This document shows positions 8,143 to 17,029 of a DNA stretch of 43,641 nt, piece after piece (positions within the stretch are counted from its first letter, which is position 1; the number at the start of each line of letters is the position of its first letter). The translations under genes and the position numbers were made by a program. The DNA is from JAAUTS01 sp038250235 (GTDB lineage Bacteria > Verrucomicrobiota > Verrucomicrobiia > Methylacidiphilales > JAAUTS01), in NCBI GenBank assembly GCA_038250235.1, contig JBBSCO010000022.1, forward strand, positions 1 through 43,641, in the 5' to 3' direction. Below the pieces are notes generated by a model. The model did not search any database, was not told where the DNA came from, and was given only the letters and a program-made list of their open reading frames with translations.

Positions 8143-8255
8143 GGTTGGGTGGAAGTTGTGCCCGCAAATAACCGGGCAAGCACTAAGAGTGTTGCTCCGG
8201 TCCTTTATTCCCACGGGGAACCAAGAAATGGAAGTTTTTTTTGGGTATTCTTTAG

Positions 8256-8283
8256 GGCTCAGTCAATCATTATTGATTGAGCC
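8256..8283. repeat. Inverted repeat between larC and the aminotransferase
   Basis: GGCTCAgtcAATCA pairs with TGATTGAGCC across a 4-base loop, with a 4-base bulge. No T-tract follows on either strand, so its role as a terminator of larC (minus strand) is uncertain. A related sequence (CAGTCAATCATT) occurs in the hairpin at 4753-4764. Confidence 0.4.
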
Positions 8284-8395
8284 GGTTTATGAGGCGGAAA
8301 CCGTGCGTCTAAACCCTCCGTTCTAGAGGAGATTGGATAACATGTCCCGACTTCGGCGACCTTTTCATTGAAGTTGAATAAATTGCGCTTGATTA

Positions 8396-9658
8396 TCAGA
8401 GTTGCTCAAACTTTTGCAGGGCAGCGCGGTAAACTGCTTCCAAGCTGACTTTGTGATCGTCCGCCAGTTTCTTGCAATCCTCATACTCTGGTGCGGCCTT
8501 GATCACTTCCTCGTTGAGCAAGCCCAACTTGATCCGGACGGCACCATACGGCGTCACCACGGAAACGTGTTTTCTGCTTAGCTTGAGCCGGCTTGTTTCA
8601 AAGGTGCGCATCCCGAAGGCACTGGAGTTGCGCACAATCACCAAGGCCAACGTTTCCCGAAGATTGATGGGGCCAATGACCTGCAACTGCCAGGCCGGGC
8701 GGGACTTCTTCATGGTGATCGGGCTGTAAACCACATCGTAGGCTCCCGCTTGAAAAAGAAGTTCGCCCAAGTGTCCCAAGGCTTCGCCGGTGCAGTCATC
8801 CAGATTGGTTTCCAGCACCGTTACGACATCCGTTTCAAAGCGGCTGACCGGGCTCTGGGTTTGGCCTAACACGGCGCGCAGCGCGTTCGGGCGTCCGGGG
8901 ATTTCTCGTGAACCCAGACCCCAACCGATTTTCTCTATCTGAAAATCCTCCATGGGGCCAAAAGAACGGGCGAACTCGGCCAGCAGGGCAGCTCCGGTCG
9001 GAGTGATCAATTCGAAAGGCAAATCGATTTGTTTGAGAGAGGCTCCCGTGCCTTGAAGTAGAGCCAGGGTTGCCGGTGCCGGAATAGGGAAATCTCCATG
9101 ATCACAATGCAGGGTCCCGGTTCCTTCCACCAGGTTGGAGGCCAAAACATGATCCAAACCCAGATAGTGAAGTGCCGCACAGGCTCCGACGATGTCTGCG
9201 ATGGAATCCAGAGCTCCGACTTCATGAAAATGGATCTCGTCCAGTGTCTTGCCGTGAATTTTGGCTTCCACTTCTCCGATACGACGGAAAACGGACACGG
9301 CCCGCTTTTTAATCCACGGATCAATTGCTGCTTTATTGATTAATTCACGGATCTCGGTGTAAGAACGTCCATGATGCCCGTGGGTATGATGTTCCTGATT
9401 GTGGGGATGATTGTGCGACTGATCGTGGGGATGATCATGGTCGTGAGAGGAGTGGCTGTGAGTGTGGATATCGACTTTGATACCATAAACCGAGCCCCGC
9501 ACCTGATGCTCTTTGTGAAGATGAACCTGTTCGGGGAGGTTAAGGGTATTAATGACGGTCTGGATCTCTGCGGCTGGAACTCCCAGGTCAATGAGCGCAC
9601 CCAGAAACATATCGCCGCTGATGCCGGAAAAACAATCGAGGTAAAGAGCCTTGGCCAT
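8396..9658 (-). CDS. larC: LarC, nickel-pincer cofactor biosynthesis (DUF111)
   Basis: A 420-residue protein that begins LYLDCFSGISGDMFLGALI, the diagnostic N-terminus of the LarC/DUF111 family. Later family blocks are visible: FHEVGALDSIADIVG, ELITPTGAALLAEFA, and VLETNLDDCTGEALG. LarC is the CTP-dependent cyclometallase that inserts nickel into the pyridinium-based pincer cofactor used by lactate racemase and related LarA-family isomerases. Residues 65-96 hold 15 histidines, a typical but long nickel-binding insert. No larA, larB or larE lies in the window, so the rest of the pathway must be elsewhere. It is a single minus-strand gene, divergent from sucC with 193 bp between the starts. Length matches the family. 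Confidence 0.92.
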   Translation of the reverse strand: MAKALYLDCFSGISGDMFLGALIDLGVPAAEIQTVINTLNLPEQVHLHKEHQVRGSVYGIKVDIHTHSHSSHDHDHPHDQSHNHPHNQEHHTHGHHGRSYTEIRELINKAAIDPWIKKRAVSVFRRIGEVEAKIHGKTLDEIHFHEVGALDSIADIVGACAALHYLGLDHVLASNLVEGTGTLHCDHGDFPIPAPATLALLQGTGASLKQIDLPFELITPTGAALLAEFARSFGPMEDFQIEKIGWGLGSREIPGRPNALRAVLGQTQSPVSRFETDVVTVLETNLDDCTGEALGHLGELLFQAGAYDVVYSPITMKKSRPAWQLQVIGPINLRETLALVIVRNSSAFGMRTFETSRLKLSRKHVSVVTPYGAVRIKLGLLNEEVIKAAPEYEDCKKLADDHKVSLEAVYRAALQKFEQL

Positions 9659-9851
9659 GAGGAGATCACTAAAGCATGATCCGTAAAAACGGCGAGTCTG
9701 AATCTTCCAGTGGATGATGCCCGCTTCCAGAACCCTGATCTATTAGACGTAATAATCGGCCTATTAACTTTTTTCCAACTATTTCCTTTTAATAAAAAAG
9801 CTTTTGACGGGCTTCAGTTCATCTGGGACTGTGACTTTTACCCTCTCTCTT

Positions 9852-11042
9852 ATGAATATTCATGAATACCAAGCCAAAGAACTTATGCTGAAGTTCGGGG
9901 TGGCAACTCCACAGGGCAAAGTGGCATCCACTCCCGAAGAAGCTGAAACAATTGCCCAGGCTCTCGGGACTGACAATCTGGTGGTCAAGGCCCAGATTCA
10001 TGCCGGTGGACGCGGCAGAGGCACTTTCAAAGATGGGTTCAAAGGGGGCGTGCAGCTTGCCAAAACGCCTGCCGAGGCAAAAATGTTTGCAGGTAAGATG
10101 TTGAACAACACTTTGGTGACAGCGCAGACCGGCGGGGCAGGGCGGTTGGTGAAGAAGGTTCTGATCGTCGAAGCCAAAGACATCAAACGAGAACTGTATT
10201 TTGCCATCGTCATGGATCGTGCCACCTGCGGCCCGGTCATCATTGCCAGCCAGCGTGGCGGGATGGATATTGAAGCGGTCGCCCACGACACTCCAGAAGC
10301 CATCTTCCACGAATCTGTTCATCCCTTGCTCGGACTCCACGATTACCAGGCCCGCAAGCTGGCGAAACTTCTCGGCCTGGAAGGCAAGCTTCTTGGAGAG
10401 GCCGCCAAGCTTTTCAAAAACCTTTTTCGTTGTTTCATCGAATCCGATTGCTCCTTGGTGGAAATCAATCCTCTGGTGGTGACCAAAGATGACAAAGTCA
10501 TGGCGCTCGATGCCAAATTTAATTTCGACGACAACGCGATGTATCGTCATCCCGAGATCGTCGCCTGGCGTGATACGGACGAGGAAGATCCCCGTGAAGT
10601 AGAAGCCAGCAAGTTCAGCCTGAATTACATCGGCTTGGATGGTAACATTGCCTGTCTGGTCAATGGTGCCGGTTTGGCCATGGCCACCATGGACATCATC
10701 CAGTATGCTGGCGGCAGCCCCGCCAATTTCCTCGACGTTGGTGGTGGTGCGAGCAAAGAACAGGTGACGGCGGCTTTCAAAATCATCCTGAGCGACAAAA
10801 ACGTGAAGGGCATTCTGGTCAACATCTTCGGAGGCATCATGGATTGTAACATCATCGCTGCCGGCATTGTTGAGGCGGCCCGCGAAACCGGGCTGACTAT
10901 TCCTCTTGTTGTCCGTTTGGAAGGTAACAACGTGGAGGCCGGTAAGAAAACACTCGCTGAGAGCGGACTCAAACTCATCACCGGAAACGATATTCTCGAT
11001 GCGGCGAAAAAAATCGTCGCCGAGGTTAAAAAAGCCGCCTGA
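9852..11042 (+). CDS. sucC: Succinyl-CoA synthetase (ADP-forming), beta subunit
   Basis: A 396-residue ATP-grasp subunit starting at MNIHEYQAKELMLKFGV, the family-typical N-terminus; this fixes the ATG at 9852. The nucleotide-binding lysine-glycine segment (VVKAQIHAGGRGRG) is near residue 45, and the CoA-ligase domain begins around residue 240 (YIGLDGNIACLVNGAGLAMAT). Conserved INPLVV and GGIMDCN segments are present. With SucD it makes succinate and ATP from succinyl-CoA in the TCA cycle. It is the first gene of sucC-sucD-gltA; sucD starts 17 bases after the stop. The length is normal and no anomalies are seen. Confidence 0.95.
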   Translation: MNIHEYQAKELMLKFGVATPQGKVASTPEEAETIAQALGTDNLVVKAQIHAGGRGRGTFKDGFKGGVQLAKTPAEAKMFAGKMLNNTLVTAQTGGAGRLVKKVLIVEAKDIKRELYFAIVMDRATCGPVIIASQRGGMDIEAVAHDTPEAIFHESVHPLLGLHDYQARKLAKLLGLEGKLLGEAAKLFKNLFRCFIESDCSLVEINPLVVTKDDKVMALDAKFNFDDNAMYRHPEIVAWRDTDEEDPREVEASKFSLNYIGLDGNIACLVNGAGLAMATMDIIQYAGGSPANFLDVGGGASKEQVTAAFKIILSDKNVKGILVNIFGGIMDCNIIAAGIVEAARETGLTIPLVVRLEGNNVEAGKKTLAESGLKLITGNDILDAAKKIVAEVKKAA

Positions 11043-11059
11043 TTTACCAAAAGACACTT

Positions 11060-11956
11060 ATGGCCATTCTCGTTACCCCCGAAACCAAGATTCTCATCCA
11101 GGGCATCACCGGCAGCTTTGGCGGCCGTCATGCGCAGCTCAGTCTCGACTACGGAACTAAAGTGGTGGCCGGGGTTACGCCGGGCAAAGGAGCGCAAACA
11201 TTCGCCGATGTCGTTCCTATTTTTGATACGGTCGAAGATGCTGCCAAACAAACGGGTGCAACTGTTTCCGTGGTCTTTGTCCCGCCTCCCTTCGCGGCTG
11301 ATGCCATTCTCGAAGGCGTCGCCGCCGGGCTTGACCTGGTTGTGGCCATTACCGAAGGAATTCCCGTCACTGACATGATGAAGGTTAAAGAGGCCATGCG
11401 CGGCTCCAAGACCCGTCTGATCGGACCTAACTGCCCCGGCCTCGTCACTCCCGGCACAGGCAAAGATTCCCATGGCGGCTGTCGCATTGGGATCGCCCCC
11501 GGCTACATCCACAAAAAGGGCAATGTCGGCGTGGTTTCCCGCTCTGGAACCCTGACCTACGAAGCGGTCTGGCAGTTGACCACTCGAGGTTACGGCCAGA
11601 GCACCTGTGTCGGCATCGGGGGAGACCCGATCAACGGGACCTCCCATACGGACATTCTCAAGATGTTCAATGACGACCCGGAAACCGAAGCCATTATCAT
11701 GATTGGCGAAATCGGAGGCACAGGTGAAGAAGAAGCCGCCGCTTGGGCCAAAGCCAACTGCAAGAAGCCGATTGCCGCTTTTATAGCGGGTACGACAGCA
11801 CCTCCGGGTCGCCGCATGGGCCATGCCGGTGCTATTGTCAGTGGTGGCAAGGGAACTGCTGCAGCCAAGATTGAAGCCTTGAAGGATGCCAACATTGCTG
11901 TTTCGCCCACCCCGGCCGAGATGGCGGACACCCTGATCAGGCATTGGAAAAAATAA
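11060..11956 (+). CDS. sucD: Succinyl-CoA synthetase, alpha subunit
   Basis: A 298-residue subunit with the N-terminal CoA-binding Rossmann domain (LIQGITGSFGGRHAQLSLDYG, about 12-32). The phosphorylated histidine is His255 in the C-terminal RRMGHAGAIVSGGKGTA segment. GPNCPGLVTPG and GGDPINGTSHTDIL are further family blocks. It carries the phosphohistidine intermediate of the SucCD reaction. It sits 17 bases after sucC and 64 bases before gltA on the same strand, so the three TCA-cycle genes are probably co-transcribed. The family usually has about 290 residues, so it is complete. Confidence 0.95.
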   Translation: MAILVTPETKILIQGITGSFGGRHAQLSLDYGTKVVAGVTPGKGAQTFADVVPIFDTVEDAAKQTGATVSVVFVPPPFAADAILEGVAAGLDLVVAITEGIPVTDMMKVKEAMRGSKTRLIGPNCPGLVTPGTGKDSHGGCRIGIAPGYIHKKGNVGVVSRSGTLTYEAVWQLTTRGYGQSTCVGIGGDPINGTSHTDILKMFNDDPETEAIIMIGEIGGTGEEEAAAWAKANCKKPIAAFIAGTTAPPGRRMGHAGAIVSGGKGTAAAKIEALKDANIAVSPTPAEMADTLIRHWKK

Positions 11957-12020
11957 TCCGGAGATAGAATTTTAGAAACATGCCGCCTTTGAAAAGGGGG
12001 CTCGAACCGAGGAGATAGTT

Positions 12021-13145
12021 ATGCCAGTCACCGTACGTGGACTTGAAGGAATTGTAGCTGCTGAAACCCGCATCGGAGACGTGCGTGGTGAGGAAGGGAT
12101 TCTTCTCTATTGCGGATACGACATCAACGAACTCGCAGGAAAAGTCTCGTACGAGGAAGTTGTCTATCTCCTATTCAATGACCGCCTGCCAAACAAGACA
12201 GAACTGGCCCAAATCACTCAGGCTCTGCGTGCCGAACGTGAGGTGCCCCAGGGTGTTATCGATTTCCTGAAGACCGTGCCAAAGGGTGCTTCTCCCATGG
12301 ACGTGCTTCGCACTGCCGTCAGCATGTTGGGTTGTTATCCCACCAATCGTCCGAACCTGGCCATGTCTGAAGACCATGCCATCGCCATCAAGCTCGTTTC
12401 CCAGATCGGCATCCTGGCCGCCTATTTCCACCGTGCCCGTCAAGGCAAAGCCCTTCCAGAAATTCGGAAAGATCTCGGCGAAGCCGCCCATTTCCTTTGG
12501 CTCATGACAGGGGAAGAGCCTGTGGCTGAAGCCGTCCAGACCTTGGACGTGGCCTACGTGCTGCATGCTGAACACGGCTTCAATGCCTCCACCTTTACCG
12601 CCCGTGTCGTGGCGTCGACTGAATCTGACATGTATTCCGCCATCAGTGCCGCCATCGGTGCCCTCAAAGGTCCCCTACACGGCGGTGCCAACGAAGGTGT
12701 GATCCAGATGCTCCACGAAATCGGTTCCGTCGAAGCCGTGGATGCCTGGGTAGCCGACGCCTTGGCCCAGAAGAAAAAGATCATGGGCATTGGACATCGC
12801 GTATACAAAGTCCTCGATCCACGCGCCCCGCACCTAAAGGAGATGGCCGTCAAACTCAGTCTGAAACTGGGCGAACCCAAATGGATCCAGATGTCCGAGC
12901 GGATTGCTGAAATCATGAAGGCCGAGAAGAAGCTGAATGCCAACGTCGATTTTTACTCGGCCACGGTTTACTACAGCCTGGGCATACCCACGGATTTGTT
13001 TACCCCGATTTTCGCCATCGCCCGCATGAGCGGATGGACGGCGCATGTTCTGGAGCAGTCTGCCAACAATCGACTCTTCCGCCCCCTGAGCGAATACACT
13101 GGCCAGCCCTACGGACGTAAATTTGTTCCCATTGATCAACGTTAA
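12021..13145 (+). CDS. gltA: Citrate synthase (short, type I-like)
   Basis: A 374-residue citrate synthase of the short form found in Gram-positives, archaea and many PVC bacteria. The catalytic triad is visible: His220 in GPLHGGANEGV, His259 in GIGHRVYKVLDPRA and Asp310 in NANVDFYSATVYY. It condenses oxaloacetate and acetyl-CoA; a 2-methylcitrate synthase activity cannot be excluded from sequence alone. A purine-rich ribosome binding site (GAGGAG, about 12010) precedes the ATG. It follows sucD by 64 bp and is closed by a strong hairpin 4 bases after its stop, so the operon probably ends here with partial read-through to the aminotransferase. Confidence 0.93.
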   Translation: MPVTVRGLEGIVAAETRIGDVRGEEGILLYCGYDINELAGKVSYEEVVYLLFNDRLPNKTELAQITQALRAEREVPQGVIDFLKTVPKGASPMDVLRTAVSMLGCYPTNRPNLAMSEDHAIAIKLVSQIGILAAYFHRARQGKALPEIRKDLGEAAHFLWLMTGEEPVAEAVQTLDVAYVLHAEHGFNASTFTARVVASTESDMYSAISAAIGALKGPLHGGANEGVIQMLHEIGSVEAVDAWVADALAQKKKIMGIGHRVYKVLDPRAPHLKEMAVKLSLKLGEPKWIQMSERIAEIMKAEKKLNANVDFYSATVYYSLGIPTDLFTPIFAIARMSGWTAHVLEQSANNRLFRPLSEYTGQPYGRKFVPIDQR

Positions 13146-13149
13146 CCTG

Positions 13150-13178
13150 AGAGTCCCGTGTTGAAGGCGGGACTCTTT
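13150..13178 (+). terminator. Rho-independent terminator after gltA
   Basis: A perfect 9-bp stem AGAGTCCCG (13150-13158) / CGGGACTCT (13168-13176) with a 9-base loop, followed by a short TT(C) tract. It starts 5 bases after the gltA stop and ends 16 bases before the next start codon. Confidence 0.65.
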
Positions 13179-13193
13179 CAACCGTCTTTATCT

Positions 13194-14270
13194 ATGTCAC
13201 ACACCAAGCTTTTTATTCCGGGGCCGATTGAAGTATCGGCAAAAACCTACGCTGCGTTCTGCCGGCCCATGATGGGACATCGCAGTAAGGAATTCCAGGA
13301 ACTCTATGCCCGGGTGCAACCCGGCCTGAGGCAGCTCTTCGGCACAACGCAGCCCTGCTTCGTTAATACAGGTTCCGCCTGGTCCGTCATGGAGGCTTCC
13401 ATCCGTAATCTTGTCACCAGAAAAGTCCTGACCTGTATGAAAGGTGCCTTCTCTGACAAGTGGTATGATGTGGCCCTTAAGTGCGGTAAGCAGGCGGAAA
13501 AACTCCAAGTCGAATGGGGACAACCCATTTCGGCGGAAGAGATCGATGTCAGGCTGGCCACGGGGGAGTTTGATGCCGTCACCCTGATTCATAATGAAAC
13601 CTCCACCGGCACCATGAGTCCGATTGAGGAAATTGCCAAGGTTCTCAAAAAATATCCCGATGTACTTTTCATCGCGGATGTTGTTTCCTCATTGAGCGTG
13701 AAGAAGATCCCGTTTGATGAACTGGGCGTGGATGTGATGTTGGCTGGGACCCAGAAAGCTTTGGCCCTGCCTCCTGGTGCGGCGGTGTTTGCCGTATCGG
13801 AAAAAGCCCTGGCCAAGGCTGCAACGATCAAGGATCGCGGATATTACCTGGATTTCCTGGAGTTTAAAAAGAACCACGAATCCGATATGACTCCCTGCAC
13901 TCCCAGCATTTCCCATTTCTATGCCTTGGAAAGCAAGTTGGAAGAGATCCTGGCTGAGAGTTTTGAGAAGCGTTTCGCCCGTCACCTGGAAATGGCTCAA
14001 ATGACCAGAGCCTGGGCTCTCAGGAACGGCTTTGAATTGTTCGCCAAACCGGGGTACGAATCCATTTCCCTGACCTGCGTCAAGAATGTCAGGAACATCG
14101 ATGTGCCTGCGTTGAATAAATGGTTGAAGCAGACGCATCACGCCATCATCGACGGTGGATATGGTAAGATCAAAGGCATAACCTTCCGCATCTCCCACAT
14201 GGGCGATGAAACACCTGACACTATCTCCGAACTGCTAGGCTGGCTCGATGAGGGTATCGCGAAGCTTTGA
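13194..14270 (+). CDS. Class V aminotransferase (alanine-glyoxylate / serine-pyruvate type)
   Basis: A 358-residue fold-type I PLP enzyme starting at MSHTKLFIPGPIEVS, the usual N-terminus of the alanine-glyoxylate/serine-pyruvate family (FIPGPxxV). An upstream in-frame TTG (13158) falls inside the terminator stem and is unlikely. The PLP aspartate is in FIADVVSSLS (Asp about 162) and the Schiff-base lysine in LAGTQKALALPPG (Lys about 188). Likely reaction: transfer between glyoxylate or pyruvate and alanine or serine; related enzymes include phosphoserine and aspartate aminotransferase-like proteins. It lies 48 bases after gltA but behind a terminator, so it may have its own promoter or receive read-through. 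Confidence 0.8.
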   Translation: MSHTKLFIPGPIEVSAKTYAAFCRPMMGHRSKEFQELYARVQPGLRQLFGTTQPCFVNTGSAWSVMEASIRNLVTRKVLTCMKGAFSDKWYDVALKCGKQAEKLQVEWGQPISAEEIDVRLATGEFDAVTLIHNETSTGTMSPIEEIAKVLKKYPDVLFIADVVSSLSVKKIPFDELGVDVMLAGTQKALALPPGAAVFAVSEKALAKAATIKDRGYYLDFLEFKKNHESDMTPCTPSISHFYALESKLEEILAESFEKRFARHLEMAQMTRAWALRNGFELFAKPGYESISLTCVKNVRNIDVPALNKWLKQTHHAIIDGGYGKIKGITFRISHMGDETPDTISELLGWLDEGIAKL

Positions 14271-14322
14271 GATTCTTTCGTAGCAACGGTCTTTGAGCGC
14301 CGTTTCCCTGCAGATTCACGTT

Positions 14323-14352
14323 CAGTAGGCCCGGGGCCTGCTGCTCTTTATT
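14323..14352 (+). terminator. Terminator after the class V aminotransferase
   Basis: CAGTAGGCCC (14323-14332) pairs with GGGCCTGCTG (14334-14343), one pair being G-T, and is followed by the pyrimidine tract CTCTTTATTT. It lies between two convergent genes and its tail overlaps the stop region of the minus-strand gene. Confidence 0.5.
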
Positions 14353-16144
14353 TCACCGATGGACTGAAGCCGCCACCGCTGACGGCGGGTTTAAGTGGTT
14401 CTGATTGCGGGTTGGGAGTGGTGGCGGGAGAGGGCTCCAGAGCTTTCGGTTCCGGTTTGGGCTGGGGTTGGTTGACCGGACTCATCTGCTGCTGCATTCC
14501 GGGCGAAAGCTTTTGCCAGCCGACTTTAGCGGCGTAGTTATAGGCGATCCTTGGGACACCGTAGGATTTGGCTTCGGAGGGCATTTGGGCGAGGAGATTT
14601 TCGTAGAGCTGGATGGCTGTTTCGTTCTGGTTCTGGGATGCGTAAAAGTCCGCCAGTTTCAGGGTGTTGCGGATGATGTTGGGCGCTCCCTGGGTTGAAC
14701 GGATAGCTTTCTGGTAAGAGGCGATCACCCGTGCGGGATCCGCTTTCAACTGTCGTAGGATATCTGCGTGACCCTCGTCGAATACCCCGGAATTCCCGGC
14801 ATAGAGTCCCATGCTGTTTATTTTTCCTAATTTGACATCAACCGGATCCTGGTTGGTAGAAATCATGCGTGCCGCGCGGAGCAGCAGCCAGTCTTTGGCC
14901 GGATCATTGCTGGCCTCGGCCATTTTCAGGTTGTCGAGAAAATGCCGGGGATAGGGGCGGTAAAGAGGATCGCCCAGCATGGTCATGGTCCAGGACAAGG
15001 CCAGTTGCGACTGATATGCGGACTCGGCAAAAGTGTAACCCGAGATCAGGCTGCGAAGGAAAACGCTGATATCGGGAGTGTAACGAAGATAGGGTTCATA
15101 AACGGAACCCATGGTTGCGGCAGCACCTTTGGCTAACAGGGGGCCGGCCCAGTTTTTTTCACGGCTCCTGATGGTTTCCGCACTGAAGGAATGAATGTGG
15201 TAGGCGATGGCTCCCTTGCGAAAGTGAAAACCGGGTTGGAGAAAGGGGCCATTCATTCCCCCGGCATACCAGCCAAAGTAAAGTGCGGCCTGATCCCATA
15301 CGGCCGAGTCTGGCACCGTCGCTTCCAAGGAATCAATTTCGGTCTCGAGCCCGCTGGCCTGACAAATCATCCCAGCTGCTTCAATCCATTGGTCCCCGAG
15401 GCGATATCCGGAGTTGAAGTCTTTGATGCCCCGCGAATCGAGATAAGCCCGGCCGGTCAGCTCCAGTTTTTCTGTCTCCACGGCATCGTCGATCATGCGC
15501 CTGACGGTTTCCGGATCAGGTCCGTCGAGGCGGCAAACCATGATCATTTGGTTAGCGTCGTTCTGGCGGAAGGCGTGGAGTTGGGTGTCTGAGAAGTAAG
15601 GATTGGGAACGAGGCCGATGCTGGGCAGTCCTTCGACCGGGAGGGTGCATAGTTCGGAGTCGACGGAAGCTCGATTGTAGCGGAGAGGTTCGGAGACCTG
15701 GATTTCCGGGGCGAGAGACGGTTCTTCCTCAATGCGCAAGGGGATGCCGTGTATAAGAACGATGACCCAGATCTCATTCCTTACGGCCTGCCTGATGGTC
15801 AACTCCTGTCCGGAAATGCGGATTTTACGGGATTCGCGCTTCATCCAGTCACGGCTCTGGATATAGGAATCGATAGGGTCCCGGATGCTGTTGATGTAGA
15901 CGCTGCGGGTGATGGTTTCCTGGGTGGAGCAGGGAATGCCCAGAACCCGTTCGGGCGGGATGTGCCGGACTTTGGCATAATGGTCAGCCAGGGTTTTGGA
16001 AACAGGCAGGGAACTGTTATAGACAACAAGAAGTTTATCGGCCAAGGGGGAAGCTTCCGCAGCCAGGGAGCAGGAAAAAAGGGGGAGCAAGGACAGGGCC
16101 AGAATGAAAATCTGGGGCGGCCATGATTGATGAAGGGTTTTCAC
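14348..16144 (-). CDS. TIGR03790 family secreted protein
   Basis: A 598-residue exported protein. The N-terminus (1-29) is a signal peptide containing LFSC at 22-25, which could be a weak lipobox. The mature start, KLLVVYNSSLPVSKTLADHYAKVRHIPPERVLGIPC, is the hallmark of TIGR03790, a family of unknown function found largely in Verrucomicrobiota, Planctomycetota and related bacteria. The core extends to about residue 400 (WTMTMLGDPLYRPYPRHF). A helical, TPR-like region follows (about 470-545) and a proline-rich tail (about 560-598). A caspase-like fold has been discussed for such proteins but I cannot confirm catalytic residues. It abuts the next minus-strand gene with a 1-base gap and is probably co-transcribed with it. 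Confidence 0.75.
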   Translation of the reverse strand: MKTLHQSWPPQIFILALSLLPLFSCSLAAEASPLADKLLVVYNSSLPVSKTLADHYAKVRHIPPERVLGIPCSTQETITRSVYINSIRDPIDSYIQSRDWMKRESRKIRISGQELTIRQAVRNEIWVIVLIHGIPLRIEEEPSLAPEIQVSEPLRYNRASVDSELCTLPVEGLPSIGLVPNPYFSDTQLHAFRQNDANQMIMVCRLDGPDPETVRRMIDDAVETEKLELTGRAYLDSRGIKDFNSGYRLGDQWIEAAGMICQASGLETEIDSLEATVPDSAVWDQAALYFGWYAGGMNGPFLQPGFHFRKGAIAYHIHSFSAETIRSREKNWAGPLLAKGAAATMGSVYEPYLRYTPDISVFLRSLISGYTFAESAYQSQLALSWTMTMLGDPLYRPYPRHFLDNLKMAEASNDPAKDWLLLRAARMISTNQDPVDVKLGKINSMGLYAGNSGVFDEGHADILRQLKADPARVIASYQKAIRSTQGAPNIIRNTLKLADFYASQNQNETAIQLYENLLAQMPSEAKSYGVPRIAYNYAAKVGWQKLSPGMQQQMSPVNQPQPKPEPKALEPSPATTPNPQSEPLKPAVSGGGFSPSVK

Positions 16145-16145
16145 T

Positions 16146-16922
16146 TCAACCCAAATCTAACTCAAGTCCGTCGTAGGCCAAGAACACGTTTTCAGGTATT
16201 TCACGCTCCCGTTGGGCATGGGAGATGTCATGGGTCAGGTGCGTGAGGTAAGTGCTTCCTGCCTTGACTCTCTGCCCGGCCTCGACGGCTTCAGCCACGG
16301 TCAGATGGGTCGAGTGGGGTTTGTCTCGGAGCCCATCCAGGATCAGGACGGGCAGATTCTGGAGCTGCGAGGCCACTTCCTCCGTCACCTTGGCGCAATC
16401 AGGGATGTAAGCGGCCAGACGCCGGCCCAGTTTTTCAATGACGAAACCATAGGTTGGTGTATTGCCGTGAGGAACCAGAACCGGGACGATACGGAAAGGG
16501 CCCAGATTAAAAGGTCCTTCAAAGAGATGCGCCTTGGCCCGTACGTAGCCCTGAAAGACCGGATTTTTGTCAAAAGCGTAAGGAAAGACGGTCAAAAGTC
16601 TGTCGTAGGTGTGAGGAGAACAATGGATGGGAAGGGGCTCGATTCGCCCGTCGCAAAATCGGCGAAGATCATCGAAACCGATGAGGTGGTCGTTGTGGGA
16701 GTGGGTGCAGACCACGGCATCCAGCCGATGCATTCCGGCCCTCAGGGCCTGAAGCCTGAGATCCGGGGTGGTATCGATCAGGCAGGAAAAATCACCTTCC
16801 TGAAGCCAGACCGAGGAACGGAATCGTTTGTCCCTGGGATCGGAGGATAAGCAGACCTTACAGGAGCACCCGATCATAGGGACTCCCTGGGACGTTCCGG
16901 TTCCGAGGAAAGTCAAGCGCAT
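16146..16922 (-). CDS. MBL-fold metallo-hydrolase, PhnP-like
   Basis: A 258-residue metallo-beta-lactamase-fold enzyme when started at the ATG at 16922; an upstream TTG (16955) would add 11 residues that do not match the family. It opens RLTFLGTGTSQGVPMIGC, has a Cys cluster CSCKVC (19-24), the metal-binding motif THSHNDH (73-79) and a late HLTHDISH segment. This layout matches PhnP-like phosphodiesterases, which hydrolyse cyclic phosphates and carry an extra structural zinc site at the Cys cluster. No other phosphonate genes are present, so a general cyclic-phosphodiester role is more likely than phosphonate use. It precedes the TIGR03790 gene by one base. Confidence 0.8.
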   Translation of the reverse strand: MRLTFLGTGTSQGVPMIGCSCKVCLSSDPRDKRFRSSVWLQEGDFSCLIDTTPDLRLQALRAGMHRLDAVVCTHSHNDHLIGFDDLRRFCDGRIEPLPIHCSPHTYDRLLTVFPYAFDKNPVFQGYVRAKAHLFEGPFNLGPFRIVPVLVPHGNTPTYGFVIEKLGRRLAAYIPDCAKVTEEVASQLQNLPVLILDGLRDKPHSTHLTVAEAVEAGQRVKAGSTYLTHLTHDISHAQREREIPENVFLAYDGLELDLG

Positions 16923-17029
16923 GCCACAGGCTAAAAGCTGGAGGTTGGGAGGCAAGGGGATTTAAGAAAACAGTATCGGGTTCTTCGGGCAGCCTTGCAT
17001 CGGGAAAAACAGTGCTTTAATCTTTCGCC

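Noticed and set aside
6700..8214. Extending the aminotransferase to the GTG at 8214
   Set aside because: The added 24 residues are not aminotransferase-like, and the ATG at 8142 gives a more typical N-terminus.
9819..11057. 412-codon open frame on the minus strand, antisense to sucC
   Set aside because: It is a shadow of sucC, has no homologous motifs, and its composition follows the complementary strand of a highly expressed gene.
10625..11944. 439-codon open frame on the minus strand, antisense to sucC/sucD
   Set aside because: Shadow frame with no family motifs; sucD on the plus strand is unmistakable.
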